NCBI GenBank assembly: GCA_947652605.1
Contig: OX393581.1
Coordinates: 47,825,924-47,889,923 of the forward strand
Direction of reading: 5' to 3'
Origin: Elmis aenea
Lineage: Eukaryota; Arthropoda; Insecta; Coleoptera; Elmidae
Length of the DNA stretch: 64,000 bases
The notes under the pieces were generated by a model. The model was not told the origin of the DNA. It did no database searches and worked only from the letters and a program-made list of their open reading frames with translations. This document shows, one piece after another, positions 33,741 through 44,960 of the stretch (position 1 is the stretch's first letter; every line of letters starts with the position of its first letter). Made by a program: the position numbers and the translations under genes.

Positions 33741-34854
33741 TACCGGAATGCGTCTCTAACAAGAACATTTTCTTTAGAGACTTTATTTCTCCCCGATCTA
33801 TAAAAAGCCAATAGGCAATATTTCCAGCCTATTTTACTAGCGATTGTTTAAAAGGGTGTTAAATCGTGAAAAAAAAAACAAGTTTGATTTGAATCATCAT
33901 TTTAATTTTTTAAAATCTGCTGATTTAAATCAGGCCAATTATACTAACGAATCGCATAAAAACAATTTTCTACCAAAATGTTTAACAAATAGTAACACAG
34001 CATTGCGCATTGCACGTTTTTAATTTAATGAGCCATGTAGCTGAAATTAAATTAAACCTAGCTAACTTGCAACTATTTGCAAATTAAAGCTCGCTGAGTG
34101 TACAAACGGTTTGGAAAATAAAAACTTTGTTACAGTCAAACAAAACTTTATTATCACACAGACAGCTGTGTGTGAAAAAGAAAATGCAAGCATTGTTATA
34201 AATTACGAATACCGCAGATTAGTTTTTGCTTTACTGTGCAGTTGGACTGAATTTAATACAAAAAAAGGTCACTTTAATATAAATGGCATTCGAAATTATT
34301 CGCAGAGATAAGTTCAATTCGTTATTAATCAAATTTTAAAACACAAAAGCATTTGTATACACGACTATAAAATGAACCTGGTCAGACAAATAAGTTTTGA
34401 AAATAAAAATAACTTAAATATGTTACAAATACTTGCAAAATTTTTTAAGTAGAAAATTTATTGTTTCATATGTTTACGACGGTGTCAAAGTTACGACTCG
34501 AAATTTATTTTTGCACGTAAAACGAACCCAAGAAGGCACACACCACGCGTTTTAAGACGCCGCTATGAAACAAACGCGAAGCATTATTAGAAAATTTTGA
34601 GAGTTACACAACTGGCTCTTACGTGATTCCTGTGTAATTTAATCCACGACGGACTACGGATATCTTCCGTAGATCGATGAGACAGAAATGCAATTTGCCG
34701 GTACACTGATCGCCTTTCCGAGGCTATACAACACATTATGTGTGCTTTGACAAGGATACAAAAACAAACAAAAGCACATAGTGTATGAAAAGTTGAATGA
34801 CGGAAAGCACATGCAGTTAACGAAAGTTGCAAGCGAATAAAACTACATGCAGCA
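33741..34854. other. No gene or clear repeat seen
   Basis: A 66-codon + frame (34111-34311) and an 81-codon - frame (34587-34832) show no domain. The segment 34500-34800 is somewhat less AT-rich. Nothing was recognised. Confidence 0.4.
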
Positions 34855-35174
34855 CAGGGTGGTGCAAATTCGATGTATCTCGCTTAATATTCCAGATAGA
34901 GAAACGGTTAAATTACCAAAAAAGTGCAGTTTTTTTAGACTCACAAGGGAGGGTCACGATACGTTGTCGCTAGAATTTGATTCCGGCTGTGTTTATTGCA
35001 TCAAAAACATCAAAACTAAATGTTTTCCAGAGTTATACGTGCCACTGGCCATTTCCTTAAGAAATTTAGTTATACAACATCTCAAATCATAGCGCTTTTG
35101 CACGGGTTTCGTTTTTGACGTTTTACTCCGAAACCGTTCAAGATATTTTCAAAAACTTTACACCATTTTAAGGC
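34855..35174. mobile_element. Family A element, left part
   Basis: Starts CAGGGTGGTGCAAATTCG after CA (the expected TA is changed). It matches the reverse strand of 1-595 over its whole length, then stops abruptly at 35174 where a Harbinger-like sequence begins. Its first 100 bp also resemble family B ends (gagaaacggttaa, aaaagtgcagttttttt), linking the two families. Confidence 0.65.
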
Positions 35175-35960
35175 GCGTTCTCACGATTCGATTTTAGTTG
35201 TTCAGCTTTAGTTGATCAACTAAAATCGACTGGAATTTTTGTTCACACGTTTCAACGTAAATCGAATCAATAGTACAAATAAAAATGGCCTCAAATGCAG
35301 TTGTCCGTGCGGATATAGCAACAATTTATTAATTTCTCAAGAAAGAAGAACAATTTTAATAAAATTTTACAAAAAACCAAGAGAACGGCGTTTCGGGGCC
35401 AGAAAAAGGATTTTACGACGAAACAAATTAGGAGTTTCGAAAACTCCTAAAAGAACGCTCTGGATTCTGGAGTATAGACATGGATATAGGACTCATTTGA
35501 GAATGTCCGAACACAGTTTGAAGGAAGAACTTCTCTCTAAAATAGAATCAAAGATTTCTAAACAAGATACGGTTAAGTGAGAAACACTCAGCTTTGAAGT
35601 CGTCGTAGTAACGTCATGCATTTCCATTTCTTTTACAATATTCTTGAAATTATTTTCACAAGCATATTTTTTTTAAATAAGTTTCTTATTTATGATTCCA
35701 TATGCAGTCATCCTTTTGATACAATTCTAGAAAATGAATCTTAACACTTTCTGACCACTTCATTTTAATTATTAACCAATGCACCATACAACAAACGCGT
35801 ATTTTTTGAATCATTCAAGTTGACTAGCAATAGTTCACACGGTTCAAACACGGTTTAACTTGACGGAAGAACAGCGATGACTCGCAACTTGAACGATAAA
35901 GTTTGAACGGTTCAAACTTTTTGTTGATCAACTTTAGTTATGTTTAGTTATGTTCAAATA
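35175..35960 (+). mobile_element. Harbinger-like element fragment
   Basis: Begins aaggcgcgttctcacgattcg with the subterminal palindrome gttgatcaac at about 35211-35221, repeated near 35932. It encloses a HARBI1-like coding relic. No matching right terminus was found, so the end near 35960 is approximate and the element may be truncated. Confidence 0.5.
35284..35580 (+). pseudogene. HARBI1-like transposase N-terminal relic
   Basis: The likely start is ATG at 35284 (MASNAVVRADIATIY), followed by a stop and frameshift. The main readable part (about 35385-35580) gives RRFGARKRILRRNKLGVSK, then YRTHLRMSEHSLKEELLSKI and ESKISKQDTVK. Harbinger transposases begin with a region like ..RpW...R...G.f..L..EL...d...y...lRMs...F..LL..i.p.I.KqdT; the segment HLRMSEHSLKEELLSKI...ISKQDT fits closely. 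It ends before the DDE domain. The gene is dead. Confidence 0.55.
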
Positions 35961-36127
35961 TAATGTTTATCTCAACAAGTAATTAAAAAACCTTTGTAAC
36001 TTGTACCACATGAGTTTTAAAAGGTTTTACACCTGTTGTTTTTTTTGTTTCTACAGTCTGTTTTTCTTTAAAAAAAAACTTTCGTAACTTGAAAATAAGT
36101 ACATCAACCCTTATATATTTGCAATGA

Positions 36128-36728
36128 GAAAAAATAACGAATTTAAATAGGCCATAGAAAATTAAATCTTCCATTTAAAATAAAAAAAGGTTTGAATCAT
36201 ACATGTTTTTAACGGTGAGCGTACATTTTTTTTAGTACAATCAAATTTTACATAAAAATATCTAAAGATATAAACTTTTTCGATATTTTTAATAACAGAG
36301 ATGTAAGACATTATTAATATGATTTAAGAAAACACTTTTTTTCTAATAACTCAAAAAGCGGAAACGATAAAATATTTTTGAAAACGGTTTTGAGTCAGTC
36401 TCAAAAAACTGCACATTTTTGGTAATTTACCCATTTCTCAATTTTTTTAGTACCTATCTACAATTAAATTTTACATAAAAATATTTAAAACCAATCTCTA
36501 TAATTTTTTTCGATTTTTACAACAATAACAGAGATATGACACATTATAAATTTGACAAAAACCGACACTTTTTTTCCAAGAACTCAAAAGCCGGAAATGA
36601 TAAAATATTTTTGAAAACCGTTCCAAGTTAATCTCAAAAAACTGCACATTTTTGGTAAGGTAACTGTTTCTTTATCTGGAATATTAAGCCAGATACCCAT
36701 GTAATCCCATCGAATTTGGAGCCCCCTG
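36128..36728. repeat. Family B element with an internal tandem duplication
   Basis: Right end cgaatttggagcccCCTG followed by TA. It matches 2415-2763, but the block acataaaaatat...actgcacatttttggtaa is present twice (about 36250-36425 and 36472-36660). The left end is uncertain. No coding sequence. Confidence 0.65.
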
Positions 36729-37776
36729 TACGTGAATAAATAAATTTGTTCAAAATCTATTTGTATCAAGGTTTTTAAGTGAAACGATATTTTTTTTAAG
36801 AACGCAAGAGTACCTAAATTTTTTTATTCAAATGAAATATGGCAGAACCTGCACTCATAGGTTTAAGTGCTACTGGGACACAAAAACCACAACTGTAATC
36901 AAAAAAGTGCTTATTTCGAACTCCGAAACTGTATATAAAACACATTTTCAATTTTAATTAAGACCACGTCTGGCTCCGACGCTGCAATTCAGCCGTTCCG
37001 TAATTTACTTCCATAGAAATGGGTTAAACAGTTCGAATTATAATTTTAAAAAAACAAAGGCGTTTACTTTAGTTTAAAGTGCACTTGGAAGTTATCAAAG
37101 CGTAGAGAATTAGTCTTGATTTTGCTTTTTGCGCAATTTCTGTACGGCACGGCAAAGTATTGAAATGCAAATTTGCGAGATAAAAACGTGCTCTCTATAT
37201 ATTTCGGTTTATTTTATGAAAATCAACGTTTAAATTGTTATAACGGCTGCAAACACGCCTGTTTTAAAACAAAGTAGTTTTAAAGTATAAACAATAGCGA
37301 TGAAATATTATTAATGATTTTAGTACCTAATTAAAGCAAATCTCTCAGGATGGCTGTGATGAACGTTTTGCAATTTCGGCCAACAAAACTTCCTCATCAA
37401 TTTTAATTGGGGAATAATTTTTGATGTTTGATACAGGAACGATTTTTTACTCACAGTTTCAAAATTAAACATTACTTTGTTTCTTGCCAAGGTTATTTAA
37501 GGAACACTTGTTCAAATTCACTCAGCACGTGTTTACAGTCCGACAGAGGCACGGTGACACAAAACTTTGCAAAAATATGACCTTCAATATCTACTAAGCC
37601 AGTCAGATCATCCGTGGAGTAAAAAGTCGTCTGTCTTGACAAACGTACAAGTTTTCCAAACACTTGGACGTTTGGTTGATTTTAAAGATCCTTGTCGGTT
37701 GTCGTCTAGCTTACGTGTAACTAAAAAATTAGATATTTGACATTGTTTTTATTTCCAACTACTAATAACACATACA
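36729..37776. other. No gene or clear repeat seen
   Basis: Moderately AT-rich sequence, less so at 37500-37700, without an open frame of interest or a clear splice signal. Confidence 0.4.
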
Positions 37777-37888
37777 CAGGGTGATTGGTAGAGACCGTGC
37801 TTTAGAAATATTATGAAGAATGAAAAAGGGTAATCATCTGAAATTTTGGTTATGACCATAATGCCATATGATCTGTTTAATGAAAATA
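37777..37888. repeat. Left end of family P element, truncated
   Basis: Starts CAGGGTGATTGGTAGAGACC and continues with gaatgaaaaagggta.atc, ggttatgaccataatg and gatctgttt. It matches, inverted, the right end at about 51850-51943. It is cut at 37888 by the next element. Confidence 0.65.
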
Positions 37889-38014
37889 CAGGGTGTCCCA
37901 CAAGGTATGCCTTCGCAAATTTTTGCATAAATGGAATTGTCCCACAAGGTATGCCTTCGCAAATTTTTGCATAAAGAGAGATCCCCATGCATTTATTCAA
38001 ATTTGGGACACTCT
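37889..38014. repeat. Short composite CAGGGTG fragment with a 38-bp tandem duplication
   Basis: Starts CAGGGTGTCCCACAAGGTATG. The unit gtcccacaaggtatgcct...gcataaa is present twice in a row (about 37894-37931 and 37938-37975). The right end aaatttgggacaCTCTG-TA is of family C type, so two families meet within 126 bp. Confidence 0.6.
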
Positions 38015-38039
38015 GTATATAAAAAATTTAGCACATCAC

Positions 38040-38158
38040 CTGAGAGTATAAAAAATCTTCCCACCCACGACTTGAAGAAAAGATTAAGAAATGTTCTAAT
38101 TTCTAAAGGAGTTAGTGAATACGTTAATGACGCTTACTTTAAAAACTCTTTCAAGTAA
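38040..38158 (+). pseudogene. Possible C-terminal remnant of a transposon ORF
   Basis: An open frame runs in from the preceding element and ends with NLPTHDLKKRLRNVLISKG, then VSEYVNDAYFKNSFK and stop at 38156-38158. Its even codon use and the L...L...L pattern followed by Y.. look coding, and similar endings close some non-LTR polyproteins. No domain can be named. It may equally be a host fragment or chance. Confidence 0.2.
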
Positions 38159-38180
38159 ATATAATTTTTGGGTGTATATA

Positions 38181-38794
38181 CAGCGTGTGTAAAAATTGGC
38201 GGAAGCGCTACACGTGGCGATGTTCTTCGTAAAATTCTAAGTCGAAAATCTTAATACGAAAATGTTGTACCATGCTTGCTGTGTCTGCAAGAGTTCCTCA
38301 AAGTTTTGACATTTAGTCCTTTAATAAGCGTTATTATTGAATACTTGCAAATGAAAAAGCTGCAATTTGGAATAAACATAAATTTCGAATAGTATTTTTT
38401 ACTAGATATTGTGTTCTTCCTTTCAAAAATTGGTGTTGAAAATATGTAAATCACTGATTTGAATGAAAATAATACATAAGGCAACATTGTCATTAGCTGT
38501 CATCTCTTTTTCTCGTAATTATTTCTAGTTTGTGTTTTACGATACCCAAAAGTTTGTAGCTATGTTTACGAACTGAAGGCTTTCAGTTCGAACTAAAATT
38601 GTAAATACCTAAGTAAAAATTGCTGATAAAAAAATGTCCAAACGCAAATCAATGTATGCAATGTTGCCATTTTTAAATTGTTCCTGAGGCCATAAGAAGC
38701 ATGGTACAACATTTTCGTAATTAAGATTTTTGACTTAGAATTTTACGAAGAACATCGTCACGTGTAGCGCTTCCGCCAATTTAAACACACCCTG
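38181..38794. mobile_element. TA-CAGGGTG element, family E copy 1
   Basis: Ends CAGCGTGTGTAAAAATTGG and CCAATTTAAACACACCCTG, with TA on both sides. The terminal 110 bp mirror: cggaagcgctacacgtg.cgatgttcttcg / cgaagaacatcgtcacgtgtagcgcttccg. Copy 2 (55714-56324) matches along its whole length in the opposite orientation. No coding sequence. Confidence 0.85.
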
Positions 38795-39640
38795 TATATA
38801 CGTACTATTATTATAATGACATGTTCTACGCCTTTTTGGATATTTAGAACAAATAAAGAATATTATTATTAATATCATTGTAAGTAAACTCTTAAATATT
38901 TAGTCTTTTTTGGTTTCTAGATGCGATAAAACGTAATAAATATTAAGACAGTTTAGATTTCTTCTGGTGGTAATAATTTTAAAATTTTGTTTCATTGCCA
39001 AGTTTTCTTGAATTATGAACAAGGACGACCAATTATTTTTAAACTCGAATCAAAATCGTAAAAACAGTCTCTCTCAAAACTTTTGAATGCTTCTATTTAA
39101 AACGTAAAAATATTCAAGTGATATTAACTCGTTTTAATTTGGAATAATTTTATTTGCAGATGCAAATTTCGTTCTTGATTTTAAAAAAAGCGGCGAGTTA
39201 ACATTTGAAGCTGTTTAAGTCGTCTGTTTTATTTGGTTGATGCGACCAATTATTATGTTCTCAACTGTTTCATACCAAGTGGCGTAGCGAGGTAATTTTC
39301 TTAATCGTTCAATTATAAATTAAATAGTTACAGCTCAAGCAAATAGTTCTTTAATGCAATCATATTTTACCGAAATAGTCTAATTTATTTAAGAGGGCGG
39401 TAAATCGTAGAAAACGACAGAGAATTCCAGATTTAAGCTGGCAGAATAAATTAGGGACTAAATGAAACCCTGCATTAAATGGAATTTCCAGATTTAAGTT
39501 TAATCAATGCAATACAATGCCCTATATTTTCACTTGTATAGACTTCTTAAGTGACTTACCCACTGTTGGTGGTCATTATTCTCCATTTTGGTTTAGTCGA
39601 AATAAAAACTCGAATTTAAAACTCGCGGTACTAAAGATAA
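38795..39640. other. No gene; a possible solo hAT terminus
   Basis: AT-rich. The string aagtggcgtagcgagg at about 39278-39293 resembles the hAT end CAGTGGCGTAGC; no partner end is nearby. Confidence 0.4.
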
Positions 39641-39773
39641 GACAGCTATGAACATTTTCTTTGCAGGTATTTGATGAGCATCTTATTTCGCAACTTTGCC
39701 CTAATTTAACCTACCTCGTAGCTCCTAAGATAAGCGAGATCCCCATGGATTTACTCGAATTTGGGACACCCTG
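39641..39773. repeat. Family C right-end fragment
   Basis: Matches the last 133 bp of 48468-49961 (gacagctatga, atttgatgagcat, cgcaactttgccctaattt, ctcgaatttgggaCACCCTG) and is followed by TA. The rest of the element is absent. Confidence 0.75.
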
Positions 39774-39982
39774 TATAGCAATAATTATAGAGGCAACATT
39801 TTTTTTGAAGATAGGTATATTTGAAGCAATCGGGCTTTAGATTTTTTTAATGTCGGGTGTTGGCTGCATGGTTTCTTATATTCTCTTCAAACACATCAAC
39901 ATTTCTTACGAAAAGGATGGCTTCAAAAATGAATAGGCCGTAAAAAGTTAATATTTCTTTGTCACGAAAAGTGTCTTTACAG

Positions 39983-41077
39983 TAGGGCTGCCATAAGTGT
40001 CGTTACTCCGACCGGGACATTAGGGCCGAAGGAGAGGGGGGGGGTGTCGGTAAGCATTTATGAAGAATGATAAAATGATAAAATTTGGTCTTGTGTCTTG
40101 TGCGAACAAATGTTAATAAAAATACAGTGGTGCCTCATCCTTCGAATTTAATTCCTTTCATGAGGCCGTTCGAAATCTGAATTTATTGAAGTTAGAATTT
40201 GTTTTTCCTGTTTAAAAACAATGAAAATTGCATAAACTGGTACCTTGGTGAGCGTTACGCAGAGGTGTTTTCACAGCAAGAGTCGACTTGAGCGCACAAC
40301 AGATGGCGTTTACACAATCACTATTTTTTTAAAAAACCTATTATATTTGCGAGTCCTTCTTTGGCCATTCATCCTTTTCTGAACTTTTAACATTTTGAAG
40401 CACTTCTTTCTCCATTTATATAGTTATACTATAATTGTAAATGCACTAAGTTGTGTGTGTGTGTTAATGAATAGGTAGTTTAGCTCTTTGGTCCACTGCA
40501 AAGATATAAAAAAAAAACGCGTGCCACGTAAGCATTGTGACCTGGGATTGCGTACAGAAATTAACATATTTTTAGTAAGTTTTTTTTTCTTTCTCCTCTG
40601 TTTTTTTTTTAAATCTAGACATTTATCGTGCATTTCTTTTTCTTTCCACTCATCGCCTGATAATCGACTCTCCATAAATGACTGCAAATACATCACTTCT
40701 TCAAAGCACGTATCTTTTATTTCAATGCCTTTTTCCTGCAAATATGAAACTGTTTCCTCCACTTTTTCCCATTAAGGAAAATCATGCAAGCCTATCCACA
40801 AAAAAACTTTATATTTTGTCAGTGACGCAATCCACTTTTCCAGATAATTAATTGCAATGGTGAAGAAATCTTTAACTTCTTCATCAAATAGTTCTATTTG
40901 CGTCGGATATAACTCATCTTTTTTCAGTTTGTCATATATTTATTTGACTCGTTGTTATTACAGTTAATAATAAAAATTGTCAACAAACCGGGACAATTGA
41001 TTTGTTCACCGGGACAGCGGGACAAAATTCCTCAAACCGGGACATGTCCCGGTCAACCGGGACGTATGGCAGCCCTA
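39983..41077. mobile_element. hAT element with perfect 8-bp target duplication
   Basis: Ends TAGGGCTGCCATAAGTG and, inverted, TAGGGCTGCCATACGTC. ctttacag is present on both sides (39975-39982 and 41078-41085) without mismatch. GC-rich subterminal blocks (ccgggaca repeated at 40012, 40988, 41011, 41037, 41051) contrast with the AT-rich body. It contains a minus-strand transposase relic. Confidence 0.9.
40420..40944 (-). pseudogene. hAT transposase relic
   Basis: Read on the minus strand the fragment begins IYDKLKKDELYPTQIELFDE near 40940 and continues VKDFFTIAINYLEKWIASL and KYKVFLWIGLHD. After a frameshift it reads MEETVSYLQEKGIEIKDTCF and EEVMYLQSFMESR. The spread of hydrophobic and charged residues and W..(ey)...L patterns fits the central to C-terminal helical region of insect hAT transposases, and the surrounding element has textbook hAT ends. 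Neither the BED zinc finger nor the final dimerisation motif is visible. At least one frameshift and the loss of both ends make it non-functional. Confidence 0.5.
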
Positions 41078-41367
41078 CTTTACAGTGATCTCGGTAGTGT
41101 AGACACAAAATATTACTTATACATCGCTTTTGTATAATAAAAAGGCGTTTAGACTTTAGAGTCACTAGCGTTATCCCCAAATAGTTATTTCGATAATAAA
41201 CACAATAGCTTTTGGCAATTGCAGAAGTTACTTCTTATTTTATTAATAACTTGGAGAGATTTTAGTAATTATTTACAACATACCTAATTGCTTTACCATA
41301 TTTTATAATATTTTTCTACAGGCAAAAACAAAGCCAATTAACACCACAAAACATTACAAATAATATA

Positions 41368-42291
41368 CAGTGTGTTTGAAATTCGAGTTTAAGCATGGGG
41401 ATCTCGCTTATTATAATAGCTAGAGTATAGGTTTACATTCGGCAAAGTTGCTAAATTTGGTGCTCATTAATAATCCGAAGAGATATTGAAAATATCTCAA
41501 ACGGTATCCGAGAAAATTGGGAAAAACCGGAAAATACGATTTTTGAAAATCGTCTATAACTCCTTTGCAGTATAAAATATTTCAAATGTGTAAAAACATT
41601 GCCCAAGCAACTTTTTAAGCCGAACCGGATGGTGGTCACAAATCTTTCCTAGATCGATTCGTTTTTGTTTTATGACAACCAACTTTGTTTTTTTTCTTGT
41701 GGGCGCAATTTTTGCTATTCACATAATCAAATAGCATTTCTTTTTCTAAATCCATTGATGTATCACACATGGTATTTTACTTTTTCTTTCATTGTCAAAT
41801 TTCAAAAAATAGGTTTTAAACAATAACCATTATAAATCAGGTAGGCCGGTCATTGTAGTTTATGTTGTTTCCATGACAACCGATCAACAAACTTAAAGTT
41901 TTGAAGGCCTGTTAGTCGTAAAAATGAATTTTAATAATGAAGAAAAACGCGATATGCTGCCCATAACAAAAAACAAAGTTGGTTGTCTAAAACAAAAACG
42001 AATCGACCTAGGAAAAATTTGTGACCACCATCCGATTCGGCGTAAAAAGTTGCTTGGGCAACTTTTTTACACATTTAAAATATTTCAAATTCCAAAGGAG
42101 TTATAAACGATTTACAAAAATGGACTTTCCAGTTTTTCCTAATTTTCTCGGATACCATTTGAGATATCTCCAATTTCTCTTCGGATTATAAATGAGCACC
42201 AAATTTGGCAACTTTGCCGAATTTAAACCTATATTCTAGCTATTATAATAAGCGAGATCCTCATGCTTAAACTCGAATTTCAAACACCCTG
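41368..42291. mobile_element. Palindromic TA-CAGGGTG element, family J copy 1
   Basis: Ends CAGTGTGTTTGAAATTCGAG and CTCGAATTTCAAACACCCTG, TA on both sides. Arms of about 340 bp mirror: gcatggggatctcgcttatta / aataagcgagatcctcatgc, agatcgattcgtttttgtttta / taaaacaaaaacgaatcgacct. The central 200 bp differ. Two short outward frames start at the inner ends of the arms (MNFNNEEKRDML at 41924, +; MDLEKEMLFDYV near 41755, -), possibly transposase N-termini. A 559-bp version lies at 59915-60473. Confidence 0.85.
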
Positions 42292-43001
42292 TATTTAGTA
42301 CGCTCATCATGTATTTCATTTCTGGAAGAATAATTTAGAGTGATGATCTAGGATATTTTACAGAACATTTAACGCGAGTAATTATTCAAGTGCTGAAATT
42401 AAAAAACTTGAGTGAAGTCAACTCATTAAATGAAAATTAAAAAACGCTTTATGCAAAGTGGTGCCATATGTTAAAAAGACTGCAGTTCGAAGAGTAATAC
42501 ATCTCATCAATAACCAAATTACTTAAAATGCTTGAGTATTAGAAGGTATTACAAGCTCAAATTAAAAAAAAATCATTAGGGAATGAACAATTTTACCAAC
42601 GGCTTAATTTAAAAAATAAGCAGAGAAAATAGAACAAAATAAATAAGATCTTTGAAGTCTGAAGGTACAGCTGCAATAATTCTTTGCAAAGAAGCTAAAC
42701 AATATATGGAGCAATAAAACCTGAAACAGCATTTTAAATTTAAGCCACGTAATGGAGTTTTGTTTGTGGTTATATGATTAGAACAATACCTATTATACAC
42801 AAGGTTGACAGCTAACATAATGGAATTACAAACCTTTATTAAACCGGTAGACATTGTGAATCGCGTATAAATACCCTGTTATGAAAAATCACTAACGGTC
42901 GAACAATTTAATACAACACAAGACAATGAAAAGTAAATGTGACGAACAGATCAAGTGATGTATTAAAAGCCTCATGATTTGGAATTGTAATAGTTACCTA
43001 T
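42292..43001. other. No gene or clear repeat seen
   Basis: AT-rich sequence. An 81-codon minus frame (42609-42854) shows no domain. Confidence 0.4.
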
Positions 43002-43175
43002 TTACGTAACAAGATCGGAAAGCGGTACTTTACTGGACGAGTAGGCAGTCCTTGGACGAGCCGTAGACGAGTCCTGAAAGCATACGAGTCCAGTAAAGAC
43101 ACTTTCGGGTATGTTACGTACAATATTGTTTCTTCGTCCGCCACTGACACCAAAATCACTATCGTCACCATCCAT
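43002..43175 (-). CDS. Small conserved ORF starting MDGDDSDF, copy 2
   Basis: From ATG at 43175 it reads MDGDDSDFGVSGGRRNNIVR, then NIPESVFTGLVCFQDSST and ARPRTAYSSSKVPLSDLVT, 57 residues. The first 17 residues agree with copy 1 apart from a few changes, fixing the start codon. The serine-rich tail might be regulated or disordered, or the ORF may have been spliced to a further exon now lost. Function and family are unknown; transposon origin is inferred from the repeated flanks. Confidence 0.4.
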   Translation of the reverse strand: MDGDDSDFGVSGGRRNNIVRNIPESVFTGLVCFQDSSTARPRTAYSSSKVPLSDLVT

Positions 43176-43380
43176 AATTAAACAATAACAAACTACAGGT
43201 GAAAACTCGCTTGGTGATATGATAACGCTTGTTGGACAGCGAAAACCAACAAAATAACTCATCACCATGGCAACCAGCTACTTTCCGGCCTGAGCCGGTA
43301 AAGACAACTCATAACCATGGCAACCAGTTGCTTTCTAGACCAGTAAAGATGTATTTTCCAGCCTAAAAACTGTTCGAAAA
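43002..43380 (-). repeat. Repeat with conserved small ORF, copy 2
   Basis: Reverse-strand match to 21771-22142, including the two direct ctggttgccatggt.atgagtt units and the small ORF. The motif gagtccagtaaag or its complement recurs in and around the ORF (43030, 43085 and, worn, at 43350). Confidence 0.6.
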
Positions 43381-43464
43381 CAATCGACTTTCTGGACGGA
43401 CGCAGAAAAAAGTTATTAATTAGTTATTTACTATTCGAAACGCGTTACAATTAAATAAGACGTA

Positions 43465-44397
43465 GGGGAGAGTTGTACCTTGAGCATAGTGTACCTTGAA
43501 ACATTTGCGGATTCTAAATAGTGCTGGCACTTGACGGGCTAAATCCAGCACCATGATGTGAAGAATTTCGCTAGGTGTCTCTTACGGCAGATCTGTCTTG
43601 TTTGGCTCGAAAACGCGCGTTGAGTTGATGAAACCGTTTTTGAAGTATCAAAAGTAAATATTTCGAGTTTTGTTAATCGATTTTTTAAACAAAAACAAAG
43701 TTGTGTTTGACGATATCATCATTTACAGTGTGTTGCTGATCTTGTGTTGAGTAGATTCATGTACTGTAGTTAATGTTTTATTCTAACCACTAGCTTAGGC
43801 CGACATATTTATTTATTTTCGCTCCCACTTGTACCTTGGAACACAAAACATCATGTACCATGGAACATGTTCCAAGATATACAATCCTATCCCTTTTTTG
43901 TTTTTTTTTGTAACATTTCGCTAGGCCAAGAAGTAAGTGTGGCGTTAAGAGGGCCCCAATTGATCCAGATGCTATGAGAAAAGCTGTTGAAGCAGTTTTG
44001 ACTGCTCCCGGAACAAAAACATCAGTTACAGAAGTCTGCAAAGTGTACAATGTCAAATTGGCTACTTTGTCAAAACACATTTCGCAATTCCGAAATATTG
44101 TTCTTTGTAGAACTGAAAACTGTATTTAAAATTATTTTTTACAGCCATTTCCCCGTGTTCCAATGTACAAGAGGACGTGTTCCATGGTACATGACCATGT
44201 TGTACCATGGAACACTTTTCATAACATCATATTTTATTTTTTTGTTTGTTAATAGAGCTGTAAAACATAGAAATACAAATAGAATGTTGTAAAAGGATCT
44301 TCATTAGTTAATACCATATTTTTTTCATTTCAAAAAAATTATTAAAAATTTAAAAAAATAAAATCTCAAAAGTGTTCCATGGTACAACAGTCACCCT
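43465..44397. mobile_element. Pogo-like element with many copies of a subterminal palindrome
   Basis: Left end GGGGAGAGTTGTACCTTG after TA (43463-43464); right end, inverted, AGGGTGACTGTTGTACC with TA at 44398-44399. The motif tgtacc.tggaaca, or its complement, occurs about eight times (43474, 43490, 43830, 43855, 44155, 44180, 44200, 44375). It encloses a psq-type HTH relic. Confidence 0.7.
43920..44129 (+). pseudogene. Pogo-like transposase, psq-type HTH relic
   Basis: The frame reads ARPRSKCGVKRAPIDPDAMR, then KAVEAVLTAPGTKTSVTEVC and KVYNVKLATLSKHISQF before a stop at 44127-44129. The pattern ..am..Av.av......s..e..k.Y.v...tLs.h is the HTH_psq/CENP-B N-terminal fold used by pogo and Tigger transposases to bind their ends. 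Just upstream, tttttttttgtaacatttcgctag resembles a 3' splice site, so this may once have been a second exon. The DDE domain is absent. Confidence 0.55.
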
Positions 44398-44960
44398 TAT
44401 AATGTGTCCCAAATATTATTAAGCCAAATGCCTAAAAAGTAAAAATACAACAAAACTAAGAGGAAAATTTACATAATACCCAATAATAAATAAAATGAAA
44501 TAATGAAAGAAAACTTTATAGGCTCCAACTCTGAAATTCATTACTTATTTAGCAAATCCATTATTCTTATTTATCAGTAGCTTATCGAAACTTTAAGAGC
44601 CGCTTTTCAGGTAATAACCTGGCGAAGAGCCAAGAAAAATTACTTTAGATTTCAAAATAATCTGGTTAATCCAGCAGTGGCCTTTTCAGCGAAACAGTTC
44701 TTTGTTAGGGTGCTGAAAAAAACAGCTTTCAGTTCCGCAAGATTTTTCAAAGCGAATGTATAGAGATCACATAGTTTGTTGAAATGAGATAAGAAAAGTT
44801 ATGTGTACCGACACAATTATATAAAAATTACGTATTTATCTTGGAAGAATAATTTTAGTACATTAAATTAAAACACTGCAAATTAAAATGTATTTTCTGG
44901 TAGCATCCTGTATCAACAAATTTTTTAAGCAAAATATAAAGTTTTGTGAACGGTATCTTA
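44398..44960. other. No gene or clear repeat seen
   Basis: AT-rich DNA with stops in all frames. Confidence 0.4.

Noticed and set aside
39656..39668. tttgcag|gtatttg as a recursive splice site
   Set aside because: It lies in a family C element whose other copies read cagatattt; here a single A to G change made it resemble a donor.
40454..40469. TG dinucleotide run
   Set aside because: A short microsatellite inside the hAT relic, with no further significance.
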